DNA of 41,242 bases from contig UBZT01000030.1 in NCBI GenBank assembly GCA_900470155.1, positions 1 through 41,242 on the forward strand, in the 5' to 3' direction. Source of the stretch: Hyphomicrobiales bacterium. GTDB lineage: Bacteria > Pseudomonadota > Alphaproteobacteria > Rhizobiales > Rhizobiaceae. Positions 1-8,194 of this stretch are shown in pieces. Numbering within the stretch: the stretch's first letter is position 1; each line of letters begins with the position of its first letter. A model generated the notes under the pieces. That model made no database searches. It worked only from the letters and a program-made list of their open reading frames with translations, and was not told the origin of the DNA. Made by a program: the position numbers and the translations under genes.

Positions 1-26
1 ACATTGCTTTCGAAAGGTGGATTGTC

Positions 27-689
27 ATGCCAGTCACGAAAACGTCAGCAAGCGAAACTCCAAACATCGCGCTAACGATGAAGCTGCCCCGCAAGGCCGA
101 TTTCAAAAAAGCGCTGCTCAATCAGTACACCAAGGCGGTGCAGTTGAGCCAGAAGGCTGGCCATCAGGTGAGTTTCCGCGTCGTCGTGGATCCGCGCGCC
201 GGAGCGCAGACAATTTCGATCGTCGAGGAAGACCCTTTGGTTGGAGACAGTGCGTTTCCGGTCGAAGAGGTTGGAGAACCGAATGACGAACTAAAGGCAG
301 CCCTGTCCGCCGCACGAGAGCGCGGCCATCGCCGCGTTGCAGAGATTCTCAGCGAGGACGACATGCTGAGCGCCGACGCCTTTTCCGATCTTCTTGGCGT
401 TTCGCGGGTCACGGTCAATACGAAGCGTCAAAACGGCCAGGTGCTCGGCCTGGATGGCGCCAAGCGAGGGTTCCGCTTCCCGGCCTGGCAGCTCGACCGG
501 GACGGCCGGCCCTATGCAGTGCTTCCAAAATTGCACGAGATCCTGGCGGGTGCCTGGGCCGTTTACCGCTTTCTTGTTTCGCCCCACGGTGCGCTTGACG
601 GTCGCACCGGGCTCGACGGCCTGAAGCGGGGCCAGGATAGCGACGTGATCGCCGCAGCCGAGGGCATTGCCCGCGGTGACTTCCGCTAA
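27..689 (+). CDS. Xre/MbcA/ParS-type antitoxin of a RES toxin-antitoxin pair
   Basis: The product has 220 residues. The C-terminal half carries a helix-turn-helix-like stretch (SADAFSDLLGVSRVTVNTKR, about residues 115-134) and ends in GLKRGQDSDVIAAAEGIARG, which resembles the DUF2384 toxin-binding tail of MbcA/ParS/Xre antitoxins. The first ~100 residues are a lysine-rich then acidic extension whose role I do not recognise. An AAAGGTGG ribosome site precedes the ATG. The stop codon directly abuts the ATG of the RES-domain gene, so the two are almost certainly co-transcribed and translationally coupled. Antitoxins of this family neutralise the partner toxin and usually repress their own promoter, which would lie left of the window. 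Assignment rests on the tail and the partner. Confidence 0.8.
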   Translation: MPVTKTSASETPNIALTMKLPRKADFKKALLNQYTKAVQLSQKAGHQVSFRVVVDPRAGAQTISIVEEDPLVGDSAFPVEEVGEPNDELKAALSAARERGHRRVAEILSEDDMLSADAFSDLLGVSRVTVNTKRQNGQVLGLDGAKRGFRFPAWQLDRDGRPYAVLPKLHEILAGAWAVYRFLVSPHGALDGRTGLDGLKRGQDSDVIAAAEGIARGDFR

Positions 690-1307
690 ATGGCTGGTAT
701 CAAACCGCCAGCCGGTTTCGAGCGTCAGCCGCTCGATATCGAAACGATTCCTTCAGGGCGTCGTTTTGGCCGTATTTACGCAAGCGTCTTTCCGGACCCG
801 TTGGGATTTGGAAAAACGCCAAGCCGTTTCAGCGACCCGCGTCGACGTGATGCAACGAAGCGCTTCGGCGTTCTTTATCTGGGCGAAACATTCAAGGTAT
901 GCTTCCTCGAGGCGGTTCTGCGTGATCGCCGCGACGGTCTTGTCGGCGATCTTCCGATCGATGAAAAAGAGATCTATGCGCGGCGCTACGCTGAGGTCGA
1001 GACGATCGCAGACCTCAGCCTTGTTGACCTGCGCGACGATCACGCGATCAGGATGGGGGTTCCAACGGACGTGGCGAAATCCTCGCGTCAGAACCTGGCG
1101 CGCTCCTGGGCGCTGGCATTCCACGAGCATCAGTCGCTTCCCGACGGCATCATCTATCCGTCTCGCCTGAACGGCCACACGAATATCGCTGTCTTTGGGC
1201 GTGCCGTCCCCAAGCTGGAGCCGGCCCGGGTCGTGCCACTGATCGGCGCAGCAGGCCTCGCCGCAGTCATCAATGACCTGCGTGTGAGTCTCGTCGATTT
1301 CCCTTGA
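690..1307 (+). CDS. RES-domain toxin (NAD-degrading type)
   Basis: The product has 205 residues and matches the RES domain in length. The defining residues appear in order: Arg in RRFGRIYAS (about 25-33), Tyr and Glu in VLYLGETFKVCFLEAVLRD (about 61-79), and a later Ser-rich segment before the C-terminal strands. Characterised RES toxins degrade NAD+ and stall growth, and are neutralised by Xre/DUF2384 antitoxins; that activity is inferred here from the family. The ATG begins on the base after the antitoxin stop. Such pairs are common on rhizobial replicons and can stabilise them. The order antitoxin then toxin is the usual one for this class. Confidence 0.85.
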   Translation: MAGIKPPAGFERQPLDIETIPSGRRFGRIYASVFPDPLGFGKTPSRFSDPRRRDATKRFGVLYLGETFKVCFLEAVLRDRRDGLVGDLPIDEKEIYARRYAEVETIADLSLVDLRDDHAIRMGVPTDVAKSSRQNLARSWALAFHEHQSLPDGIIYPSRLNGHTNIAVFGRAVPKLEPARVVPLIGAAGLAAVINDLRVSLVDFP

Positions 1308-1397
1308 AGCATGCCGGTTTAAGTGCTGGGTCAACGCCGGCTCGACTTTGGGGCCCGCAGTGGTCAGGCGCTTCCGCTCTCATTTTTGAGTTTGTCT

Positions 1398-2756
1398 CTA
1401 GTCGGTAAAAGACAAATTCAGCGTTTCCTGCAGCTTCCCCAGCGTTCCGTCCTTTCGAAACCGAATTCCCGACACCATGAAGCTGACGCTGCTGCCGCCG
1501 GAATATAGGGTGACGCCCGTAACCGACAGCCGCAACAGCTTCCCGCGGCTTTCGGACGTAACGATGTCTCCAGGCACGATTCCAAGGATGGACTGGGCAA
1601 GCGCTGATCGTTCCGCTTCGAGTTCGGTATCCCATCGCTCCAACTCTGTTTCGACATGGCGGAACGCGTCTCGCGCGGCTTGAAAGGGACGTTCCTCCCC
1701 AAACCACAGGCGATCCACGACCGAAAGGATTTCTCCCGGGACCTCCCTCTGCATGGCGTAAGCGGCGGTGCTCATCATCTCGTGGATCCGTTCCGCCTCT
1801 TGCAGGGCGCGAAGCCGGTCCGCATAGGGCGTGATTGCCACCCTTGAAATGACCGGCGAGAGCACCTTGTTGGAAGTGGACAAGAAGTCGACCGGCATCA
1901 CCTCCCGCAGGCTGACCCGGTTGGTCGCATGCCGCTGGGGCGGCTCTTCCTCGCGCCAGGACTTGCGGTTCCATTCCACCCAGATTTCGCGAGCCGAAAC
2001 ACAAAGCCAACTGTCCAGAAACAAGTGCGATTCCGGTGAATAGAGGTGGTGCGTCGACCAGGCGTGATCTGCCGCCGTCAGCGGCATCACCACATGCTGG
2101 AGTTCTTGATCCCTGACCATCGCCGAAAGGGCGGCAATCCGCTCCTGCAGTGGCACTGTCAGCCGGACAAAGATCACCGGCCCGTCCGCCATGAAGGATG
2201 TTCGTTTGCTCTCGGTCTCGAATACCACGAGTTGCTGCCGCGCCATCGGCAACAGGCGCTCAACGAGTTTGGCAACGCTGTTGCGAACAGACGGTCCCCA
2301 GCGCGTGGCGATGCGACCGTCTTCCACCCAGGCCTGTGCCCGGCCTTGAATGAGCAGCAGGACCTGTGCTGCCACATCGCGATCGAGATGGGCGAGCGGC
2401 CTGGTCCCTGGCGGTGGAGCAATAGCGGCGCCCCGACTGTTCATTTCCGACAACGCCATTTCGAGGAACTGGCGCTGCAGTTTCGAAAGCGATTCTGCTG
2501 TTTTTGCACGTAACTCGTCGCGTCGCTTGGTGTCGAGTTCCTCGCGGAAAGCAACCAGGGCCGGTCGACGTGGTCGCTGCCCGGCTTGCATGCGAGCCCA
2601 ATAGCCGCGAGGTGGCTTTGGGACCTGCAGCTTGGTGCAGAGTTTGCCGATCGCCACGTCCGAAAGGCCAAGTTCCTTGGCGATCTCGCTGGTCGGTTTT
2701 TCCCATACGAGAGCAAAGAGTTCTTCCCTGGATAGTTTCCGTCGTGGCATCTTCAA
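1398..2756 (-). CDS. Uncharacterised protein with N-terminal helix-turn-helix motif
   Basis: The product has 452 residues. Residues ~8-50 (SREELFALVWEKPTSEIAKE and the following GLSDVAIGKLCTKLQVPKPP, then RGYW) form a compact HTH-like module that recurs in large unannotated proteobacterial proteins. The remainder is soluble, with many Arg/Glu-rich helices (about 65-110 and 330-390) and no motif I can assign to an enzyme. There is no signal peptide or membrane segment. It stands alone on the minus strand, downstream of and in the same direction as the NYN gene (about 100 bp apart), and converges on the toxin-antitoxin pair. A DNA-binding role is possible from the N-terminus; nothing more can be supported. 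Confidence 0.75.
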   Translation of the reverse strand: MKMPRRKLSREELFALVWEKPTSEIAKELGLSDVAIGKLCTKLQVPKPPRGYWARMQAGQRPRRPALVAFREELDTKRRDELRAKTAESLSKLQRQFLEMALSEMNSRGAAIAPPPGTRPLAHLDRDVAAQVLLLIQGRAQAWVEDGRIATRWGPSVRNSVAKLVERLLPMARQQLVVFETESKRTSFMADGPVIFVRLTVPLQERIAALSAMVRDQELQHVVMPLTAADHAWSTHHLYSPESHLFLDSWLCVSAREIWVEWNRKSWREEEPPQRHATNRVSLREVMPVDFLSTSNKVLSPVISRVAITPYADRLRALQEAERIHEMMSTAAYAMQREVPGEILSVVDRLWFGEERPFQAARDAFRHVETELERWDTELEAERSALAQSILGIVPGDIVTSESRGKLLRLSVTGVTLYSGGSSVSFMVSGIRFRKDGTLGKLQETLNLSFTD

Positions 2757-2823
2757 GCATCTTTTTCATGCGAGCGCCTTCACCAAGGCGACACCTGTGG
2801 TCTGGTTCGGATCATTTTGGATA

Positions 2824-2848
2824 GGCCGCCGCGGTCCCATTGGCGGCC
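2824..2848 (-). terminator. Hairpin after the NYN gene
   Basis: A 7-bp GGCCGCC/GGCGGCC inverted repeat with an 11-nt loop starts 5 bp past the NYN stop codon. There is no T-run after it on the minus strand, so it may only attenuate or protect the transcript end rather than act as a strong intrinsic terminator. Confidence 0.35.
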
Positions 2849-2852
2849 GAGC

Positions 2853-3653
2853 CTAGCCGTTGGGCTTCGGCCTTACCTTCCCCTTCATGCGCACCGTGAC
2901 GATCTTCGGGCTGTCGCCGCTTCGTTCCACGTCGACGATGCCGGAAGCCTCGACGAGGTCGGTGAGGCGGGCAAAACCGTAGTTGCGCGCATCAAAATCC
3001 GGCGATTGCTTCGCCAAATGGGCGCCGACACGCGCCAGGTTGGCACGGCCGTCTTCATCGGCCGATGCCGTCACGGCATTCTCAAGCATCTTCAACGCGG
3101 CTGCGTCGAGCTTCGGTTTTGCCGGCGCCTTGGCTGGAGATGCTTTGGCCTGCTTGGCTTTCGCTACAGCAACCGGTTGCGGATCGTGGCGCGGCGCCTC
3201 GGGCTCGACGGAGTTGGCGTTGAGGACGTCGAAATAGACGAACTTGTCGCAAGCGGTAATGAAGGGGCGCGGGGTTTTGCGTTCGCCGAAGCCGTAGACG
3301 GTGACGCCCTGTTCGCGGATGCGCGAGGCCAGCCTGGCAAAATCGCTATCGCTGGAAACGATGCAAAAAGCGGAAAAGCGGCCGGTGTAGAGTAGGTCCA
3401 TGGCGTCGATGATCATTGCCCCGTCCGTGGCATTCTTTCCCGTCGTGTAGGCAAATTGCTGGACCGGTTGGATGGAGTGCTCCAGCAGGCATTCTTTCCA
3501 GCCGTTGAGGTTGGGCTTGGTCCAGTCCCCATAGATGCGCTTCACGCTGGCGGTGCCATAGGTGGCGATCTCGGCCAGGAGCCCACTGACAATTTTCGGG
3601 GAGGCGTTATCACCGTCGATGAGGAGAGCCAATGTGTCGGATGTGCCGGTCAT
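2853..3653 (-). CDS. NYN (PIN-like) RNase-type protein with C-terminal OST-HTH/LOTUS domain
   Basis: The product has 266 residues. Residues ~1-160 are an NYN/DUF88 (LabA-like) domain with the acidic metal-site motifs in place: LLIDGDNAS near the N-terminus, ATDGAMIIDAMDLL in the middle, and CIVSSDSDFARLASRIREQG. An Ala/Lys/Pro-rich linker follows, then an OST-HTH/LOTUS-like domain (about 195-262, around ARNYGFARLTDLVEASG). NYN domains are PIN-like nucleases acting on RNA, and LOTUS domains bind RNA, so an RNA-processing role is a family inference. I chose the ATG giving MTGTSDTLALLIDGDN because the sixteen codons upstream look unlike the family N-terminus. Confidence 0.88.
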   Translation of the reverse strand: MTGTSDTLALLIDGDNASPKIVSGLLAEIATYGTASVKRIYGDWTKPNLNGWKECLLEHSIQPVQQFAYTTGKNATDGAMIIDAMDLLYTGRFSAFCIVSSDSDFARLASRIREQGVTVYGFGERKTPRPFITACDKFVYFDVLNANSVEPEAPRHDPQPVAVAKAKQAKASPAKAPAKPKLDAAALKMLENAVTASADEDGRANLARVGAHLAKQSPDFDARNYGFARLTDLVEASGIVDVERSGDSPKIVTVRMKGKVRPKPNG

Positions 3654-4189
3654 ATGTCGCGCCCTTGTTCCAGACAATCTTTGTGCCTTAGTCCAGCACA
3701 CTACTCCAGCCGACTTGAGAACGGGTTTAGAGATTTTTTAGTCGGCAGATTGCCGTTCTTTTGGCATCGAAAACGGAAGTATCTCGGTGAGCGTGGACAC
3801 CATTGGTTGCTCGAAGGAACGACGGTTCGATTCCCACCAAAGCGTTCACATTTGACGGCCCAAAAGCGGCACTGCGGCGGTCGCTGGTTTTAGAGCGGAC
3901 CCGCGCGCCGGGGGCTGTCGGTCCCGGTTTCCGGCGTTGCCGTCGCTTTGCTAAACCTCCTGCGGCAACCCTTTTAACCGGTCTTGCGGGAGGCGAACGG
4001 CTTTCGCGGTTCCCGCTGCAGCTGGTATGCCCATTTCCTGTTTGGGCGCTTTCGTGACATCGGAGGGCACTCACAGCGAACTGCGCCGTATCGCCAATGA
4101 CCGCCCGGCTTACTGATGATGCCTGGTACCAACATGGTTGATCTAGCAATCCGGCCGTGTTTTGAAAGGTGGGAACCGGCGGCAGGGTG
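3654..4189. other. Intergenic stretch without a convincing gene
   Basis: This is the divergent space between the NYN and exonuclease genes. It holds scattered GC-rich inverted repeats. One short run around 3823-3834 (GAACGACGGTTC) is a perfect inverted repeat with a T-loop-like centre, but no tRNA fold can be drawn around it. I find no LexA box and no open frame with coding character. Confidence 0.5.
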
Positions 4190-5182
4190 ATGACAGCAAA
4201 AATGGCAGAACAGTTCGATATGTTTTCGGAAGAGGTTTCGCGCGACCGGGTGGTCAAGCGTGACATTTCCAAGCACGCCAAGCCCGAACAACCTACCGTC
4301 TCCATGAGTGAAGAGGAGATGGTCCAGCATCTCTCACAGACGGGCCGCTACCGCATCCTCACGAAACTCGTGCCGCGCGCAATCGCGCCATTCGCCCGGC
4401 CAGCCTACCCCCTCAAGGGCGTCATTCTCGACACTGAGACCACGGGCCTCAATGCTCGCAAGGATGAGATCATCGAGATTGGCGTGATCGCTTTCACCTT
4501 CGATGCCAAAGGAAACATCGGTGACGTCACCGGGGTCTATGGTGGACTTCAGCAGCCGAGCGTTTCGATTCCTTCCGACATCACCAAGCTCACCGGCATC
4601 ACCGACGAGATGGTGGCCGGACAATCGATCGATATCGCTGCTTTAAAGGCGCTGATCGAACCAGCGGATCTGGTGATCGCCCACAATGCCGGTTTCGACC
4701 GGCCATTCTGTGAGGCATTTTCTCAGCTGTTTTCCGGCAAGGCCTGGGCGTGCTCCAACTCCGAGATCGACTGGTCGTCGCGTGGCTATGAAGGGACCAA
4801 GCTCGGCTACCTGATCGGGCAGACGGGCTACTTCCATGACGGTCATCGCGCGGTCGATGACTGTTTCGCGCTCCTGGAGGTCCTCGCCCGAGAGGCTGAT
4901 GGATCGGCTTCCACCGCGTTCGCGGAACTCCACGAAGCAAGCCAACGGTCGCGTGTCCGGATATTCGCGGAAAACAGCCCCTTCGACATGAAGGATCACC
5001 TCAAGGCGCGAGGCTATCGCTGGTCTGACGGAAGCGATGGCCGCCCGAAGTCCTGGTGGATCGAGGTGGGCGAGGAAGCGCTCGATGATGAGCTTCGCTA
5101 TCTCAGGGCCGAAATCTACCGATATCCCGATGCCGATCCACCGATCAAACGCCTGACTGCCTTCGACCGTTTCCGGGTTTGA
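4190..5182 (+). CDS. DnaQ-family 3'-5' exonuclease
   Basis: The product has 330 residues. The DEDDh exonuclease motifs are intact and in order: ExoI DTETTG (about residues 80-86), ExoII in VIAHNAGFDRPF, and ExoIII in HRAVDDCFALLEVL. The fold is that of the DNA polymerase III epsilon subunit, but the protein is longer: about 70 residues precede ExoI and a ~90-residue C-terminal module (DMKDHLKARGYRW) follows. Stand-alone DnaQ homologues like this act in proofreading, repair or nucleotide trimming; the exact substrate is unknown. I chose the ATG at MTAKMAEQ, which follows an AGGG site; a GTG 21 bp upstream and an ATG 12 bp downstream are alternatives. The gene is likely monocistronic. Confidence 0.85.
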   Translation: MTAKMAEQFDMFSEEVSRDRVVKRDISKHAKPEQPTVSMSEEEMVQHLSQTGRYRILTKLVPRAIAPFARPAYPLKGVILDTETTGLNARKDEIIEIGVIAFTFDAKGNIGDVTGVYGGLQQPSVSIPSDITKLTGITDEMVAGQSIDIAALKALIEPADLVIAHNAGFDRPFCEAFSQLFSGKAWACSNSEIDWSSRGYEGTKLGYLIGQTGYFHDGHRAVDDCFALLEVLAREADGSASTAFAELHEASQRSRVRIFAENSPFDMKDHLKARGYRWSDGSDGRPKSWWIEVGEEALDDELRYLRAEIYRYPDADPPIKRLTAFDRFRV

Positions 5183-5251
5183 TGCTATCCCTTTGATCAG
5201 CCTCCTCGAAGACCCATGCTTTGGGCGCATGGCCGACCTGAGACCTTGTGC

Positions 5252-5280
5252 CTTATCGAATGACGGCCAAGAGCCTATAT
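5252..5280 (+). promoter_or_regulatory. Candidate promoter of the DUF1127/cuckoo RNA locus
   Basis: CTTATC and CTATAT are separated by 17 bp, about 75 bp before the DUF1127 start. The shape resembles alphaproteobacterial RpoH or sigma-70 promoters. In Rhodobacter the homologous locus is stress (RpoH) controlled, which makes the heat-shock reading attractive but unproven. Confidence 0.4.
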
Positions 5281-5301
5281 TCCAATCATCGAAACGACGT
5301 T

Positions 5302-5327
5302 GGAACCAAGGCATGGTTGCTGGCGTC
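5302..5327 (+). promoter_or_regulatory. Possible EcfG (general stress) promoter
   Basis: GGAAC is followed after 17 bp by CGTC, one base from the EcfG consensus GGAAC-N16/17-CGTT. It lies 27-52 bp upstream of the DUF1127 start and could be a second, general-stress promoter. Confidence 0.35.
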
Positions 5328-5353
5328 AAGAGACCTCACGAAAGGGGATCATC

Positions 5354-5500
5354 ATGAACGTAGCACGCTCCTTCAACAACTGGCGCAAGTACCGTCAGAC
5401 CGTTACCGAACTCGGCCGCATGAGCTCGCGCGAACTGCAGGACCTCGGTATCAATCGCTCCGACATCCGCAGCGTTGCCCGCCAGTCGGTCGCCCGCTAA
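5354..5500 (+). CDS. DUF1127 (YjiS-like) small Arg-rich protein
   Basis: The product has 48 residues and the DUF1127 signature: a first helix with WRKYRQTVTELGRMS followed by SRELQDLGINRSDIRSVAR. An AAAGGGG ribosome site sits 7 bp before the ATG. DUF1127 proteins are small basic stress-related proteins; in Rhodobacter the homologue CcaF1 is an RNA-binding protein encoded just upstream of cuckoo small RNAs. The same order holds here: the gene is followed by an intrinsic terminator and then by four CUCCUCCC hairpins. An RNA-related stress function is therefore inferred from family and context. Confidence 0.85.
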   Translation: MNVARSFNNWRKYRQTVTELGRMSSRELQDLGINRSDIRSVARQSVAR

Positions 5501-5531
5501 GCGGCTTTTTCCAACTTGTCGAACTGATACT

Positions 5532-5558
5532 ACGCCCGCTGATGACGCGGGCGTTTTT
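5532..5558 (+). terminator. Intrinsic terminator after the DUF1127 gene
   Basis: An 8-bp stem ACGCCCGC/GCGGGCGT with a 7-nt loop runs directly into T5. It ends the DUF1127 message unless read through into the small-RNA array 140 bp further on. Confidence 0.85.
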
Positions 5559-5697
5559 GTATGTGCTCTCCCACCCCGGGACTTGGTTCGGGACTTCTGA
5601 AGCCGCAAAGTTGCCTTGCGTCCCTTGCGTCCCTTGCATAGCTGCACTGCAGCAAAGTCTGTTTCGTGTGCGGCGGAAACTGGTACCTTGGTATCCA

Positions 5698-5853
5698 TCG
5701 AAGCGATGCACCTCCTCCCGCAGAGCTTCGAATTCAGACGGCCCACTCCTCCTCCCAAGGGGCGTCTGTCGGAACAGCGGCACTCCTCCTCCCAGCCGTT
5801 GTTCGGTTCTTTTCGAAAAGCCTGCCGCACCTCCTCCCGCGGCAGGCTTTTTC
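5698..5853 (+). ncRNA. Cuckoo-type small RNA array (four CUCCUCCC hairpins)
   Basis: Four consecutive hairpins each place a pyrimidine-rich anti-Shine-Dalgarno motif in the loop. SL1 is 5698-5731 (TCGAAGC/GCTTCGA with an inner TGC/GCA). SL2 is 5735-5768 (CAGACG/CGTCTG). SL3 is 5772-5804 (10-bp stem with one G-T pair). SL4 is 5816-5851 (13-bp perfect stem then T-run), and serves as the terminator. This matches the cuckoo/alpha-r14 small RNA family, whose members carry CCUCCUCCC loops and sit beside DUF1127 genes. The loops could pair with ribosome binding sites or titrate a protein. Two paired RNAs (SL1-2, SL3-4) or one processed transcript are both possible. The transcript 5' end is not evident. 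Confidence 0.8.
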
Positions 5854-5871
5854 GTTTTCAGGACCGTGGTA

Positions 5872-7035
5872 TCAGAGCCCGAGCGCGAGCTGCGGCTCTT
5901 GCCCGCTCTCTTCGGTGTTGAGCGATGACAGGGTGATCCCCAATAGCCGCACAGACCGTTTGAACGGGAACACCGAGGCGAGCAGGGTTTCAGCGTTCTC
6001 CAAGATCATGTCGACGTCTGACACGGGTCCCGACACGGTCCTGCTGCGTGTCGCCTGATTGAAATCTGAATATTTGATTTTGACGGTGATCGTCTTTCCC
6101 GTGATGTCATGGGCCTCGCAATAGCGCCAGACCTTCTCGGCCAACGGCCGCAACTCGGCCTTGGCCAGATCGAGATCATTGATGTCTTCAACGAACGTGT
6201 CTTCAGCGCTAACCGATTTGCGGATGCGATCAGGTCTGACCTGCCGTTCGTCGATCCCACGGGCAATCCCGTAGAAATACGGACCGGACTTGCCGAAATT
6301 TTGCTGAAGGAACGCTAGCGACTTCGACTTAAGATCAAGCCCCGTCTCGATTCCATGCCGTTTCATCCGCTCGGCCGTGGCCGGCCCGACCCCATGGAAT
6401 TTCTTGACGGGGAGCGCCTCGACAAAGCCCGGACCGTTCTTTGGCGTGATGACAGCCTGTCCATTCGGCTTGTTCAGATCGCTTGCCATTTTGGCCAGAA
6501 ACTTGTTGTAGGAAATGCCGGCGGATGCATTGAGGCCGGTGACCATCTTGATCTTCGCCCGGATCTCCAGTGCTATCTCGGTGGCGATCTCCATGCCTTT
6601 CAGATTCTCGGTGACATCGAGATAGGCTTCGTCCAGGGACAGCGGCTCGATCAATGGTGTGTATTGCGCAAAGATCTCCCGGATTTGCTGTGAGACCTGC
6701 CGATAGACGTCGAAGCGCGGCGGCACAAAAATCAGATCCGGGCATTTGCGCTTGGCGGTGACCGATGGCATGGCCGAATGCACGCCGAAGACACGGGCCT
6801 CGTAACTCGCGGCCGCCACAACGCCACGTGCCGCGGATCCACCGACGGCCAGTGGCAGGCCACGCAGCTCCGGATTATCTCGCTGCTCGACCGAGGCATA
6901 AAAGGCATCCATATCGACATGGATGATTTTACGCACGGGTTGCACGCGCCCCATGACGTCAGTTCCCACAGGATAAGCCGGCATTTCGTGAACAGGAATC
7001 TGACTGCTCTGGTCGTGCTGAGTGCTGGTGATCAC
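5872..7035 (-). CDS. dinB: DNA polymerase IV (Y family)
   Basis: The product has 387 residues. The Y-family catalytic motifs are present: VDMDAFYASVEQRDNPEL (first acidic residue, about 40-57) and SLDEAYLDVT (second acidic pair, about 132-141), then helix-hairpin-helix (FHGVGPATAERMKRHGI) and little-finger regions. The tail QLALGL resembles a beta-clamp binding peptide. It performs error-prone lesion bypass. A ~35-residue N-terminal extension precedes the usual start; an internal start cannot be excluded. Its ATG overlaps the stop of the SRAP gene (ATGA), so the two are translationally coupled. It converges on the cuckoo RNA terminator, only 20 bp away. Confidence 0.95.
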   Translation of the reverse strand: MITSTQHDQSSQIPVHEMPAYPVGTDVMGRVQPVRKIIHVDMDAFYASVEQRDNPELRGLPLAVGGSAARGVVAAASYEARVFGVHSAMPSVTAKRKCPDLIFVPPRFDVYRQVSQQIREIFAQYTPLIEPLSLDEAYLDVTENLKGMEIATEIALEIRAKIKMVTGLNASAGISYNKFLAKMASDLNKPNGQAVITPKNGPGFVEALPVKKFHGVGPATAERMKRHGIETGLDLKSKSLAFLQQNFGKSGPYFYGIARGIDERQVRPDRIRKSVSAEDTFVEDINDLDLAKAELRPLAEKVWRYCEAHDITGKTITVKIKYSDFNQATRSRTVSGPVSDVDMILENAETLLASVFPFKRSVRLLGITLSSLNTEESGQEPQLALGL

Positions 7036-7709
7036 AGCAAAAGACCTTCCTCGTCCGGCTTCGGTTTGGCCTGTGGCGGCACGAGCACCAGCATGTTGCC
7101 CGGGAGCGGCCGCTGTAGGTGGCGGGCTTCATCCCACGGTGCTGTCAGCCAGGTGTCGACCTCTTCAGGCGTGGTGAGGATGGAAGGCATGGCCTTTTGA
7201 TGAATCGGCGAGACGATTTCGTTCGGTGAAGTCGTCAAAAACCCGAACAGTTCGTATTCCTGCTCGCCATCCCTGACTTTGCGCACGCCCTTCCACGGCG
7301 TCCAGAAGCCCGCGAAAAACATCAGCGGCCGGTCATCGTTGCCGGCGAACCAGGCGTTCGGCACGCGTTCGCCCTCGACTTTGCTGGCAGGATCAGGTTC
7401 GGCAAAAGACGTGAAAGGCACGACGCAGCGGCTGGTGGGCCCGAGCCAGCGCCGCCAGTGCGGCGAACTCACATTGCGAATATTGGTGACGCCCGGATCG
7501 TAGTTTTTCACATAGGCAGGCGGTGACGGCATTCCCCAGGTCGCCCGGGCAATCTCGCGTTGTCCGTCCTCGGCAACGCGGACAATCGGCGCCTGATAGC
7601 CTGGATAAACATCGAAGGAGGCTTCATTCCAGCCGGCTCGATCCCGGAACGCCTTTGTAAATTGCAGAACCGCGTCACGCGTGGTCGTGACGTTATAGAG
7701 GTTACACAC
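7032..7709 (-). CDS. SOS response-associated peptidase (SRAP/YedK/HMCES family)
   Basis: The product has 225 residues if it begins at the GTG used here. That start gives the essential second-position cysteine (M-C-N-L-Y-N) and lies 5 nt after a GGAGGA ribosome site. The downstream active-site His is in SPIHQKAMPSIL. YedK/HMCES proteins bind abasic sites in single-stranded DNA through Cys2, forming a stable crosslink that shields the lesion. The gene ends inside the first codons of dinB (4-bp overlap), a pairing that links abasic-site shielding to lesion-bypass synthesis. Extending to the upstream ATG would bury Cys2 and is rejected. Confidence 0.93.
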   Translation of the reverse strand: MCNLYNVTTTRDAVLQFTKAFRDRAGWNEASFDVYPGYQAPIVRVAEDGQREIARATWGMPSPPAYVKNYDPGVTNIRNVSSPHWRRWLGPTSRCVVPFTSFAEPDPASKVEGERVPNAWFAGNDDRPLMFFAGFWTPWKGVRKVRDGEQEYELFGFLTTSPNEIVSPIHQKAMPSILTTPEEVDTWLTAPWDEARHLQRPLPGNMLVLVPPQAKPKPDEEGLLL

Positions 7710-7790
7710 TTCCGTCCTCCTATCCAATGCGGGTCAAGGCGAAGTTTCCGACCCTTTCGGAACGCAATCAAGCTTTGAAAGCTCCAGCGA

Positions 7791-8051
7791 TCACGCGGGC
7801 TTTTGCGGCTCAAAAACCAAGGCCGCCTCCAGCAAACAGGGAAATCCCGTCCCGCATCTATCCCGCCCATCCGAGCAGTGCATCTTGTCGCAGCCCATTG
7901 CCATGCGACGGCGCAGATCCACAAAACGCATGCTGGCGCCAAACTGTTTCACCAGCGCCTTGCGATCAAGCTCGCCCTGTTGCCCGCACGGTTTGCATTC
8001 GACGGTAATCACCGGTCCTTTGAAATCTCTGAGCGTCAGCAGGCCGGGCAT
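7791..8051 (-). CDS. Small conserved cysteine-containing protein
   Basis: The product has 86 residues and starts MPGLLTLRDFKGPVITVECK. Cysteines are arranged as ECKPCG near the N-terminus and GCDKMHC and RCGTGFPC towards the C-terminus, which suggests a small zinc ribbon; this is read from spacing alone. I recognise it as a recurring small hypothetical of Rhizobiales but know no function. It lies 81 bp upstream of the SRAP gene in the same direction and diverges from imuA across the LexA box, so it may be the first gene of a SRAP-dinB damage operon. It has no membrane or signal segment. Confidence 0.7.
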   Translation of the reverse strand: MPGLLTLRDFKGPVITVECKPCGQQGELDRKALVKQFGASMRFVDLRRRMAMGCDKMHCSDGRDRCGTGFPCLLEAALVFEPQKPA

Positions 8052-8194
8052 ATCTCTATTTTTTCATCGACGATATTTTTCGTCCCATTCAGCATCGAAT
8101 TGAATCTGCTTGATGAATCGAATGAGCAACAGCCGTCTCGTGATGCCCGCCGCAGTCCACTCGATTCTTGCCCGTTGACTCATCACCCATTAGA

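Noticed and set aside
3810..3840. tRNA T-arm-like sequence (GGTTCGATTCC)
   Set aside because: No matching T-stem, anticodon arm or acceptor stem can be drawn on either side; likely chance.
5617..5640. Tandem CCTTGCGTC repeats as a CRISPR or iteron array
   Set aside because: Only two and a half 9-bp copies with no spacers; too short for either.
7710..7790. Second LexA box upstream of the SRAP gene
   Set aside because: Best match GTTC-N7-GTCG has two mismatches in the second half-site; not enough to call.
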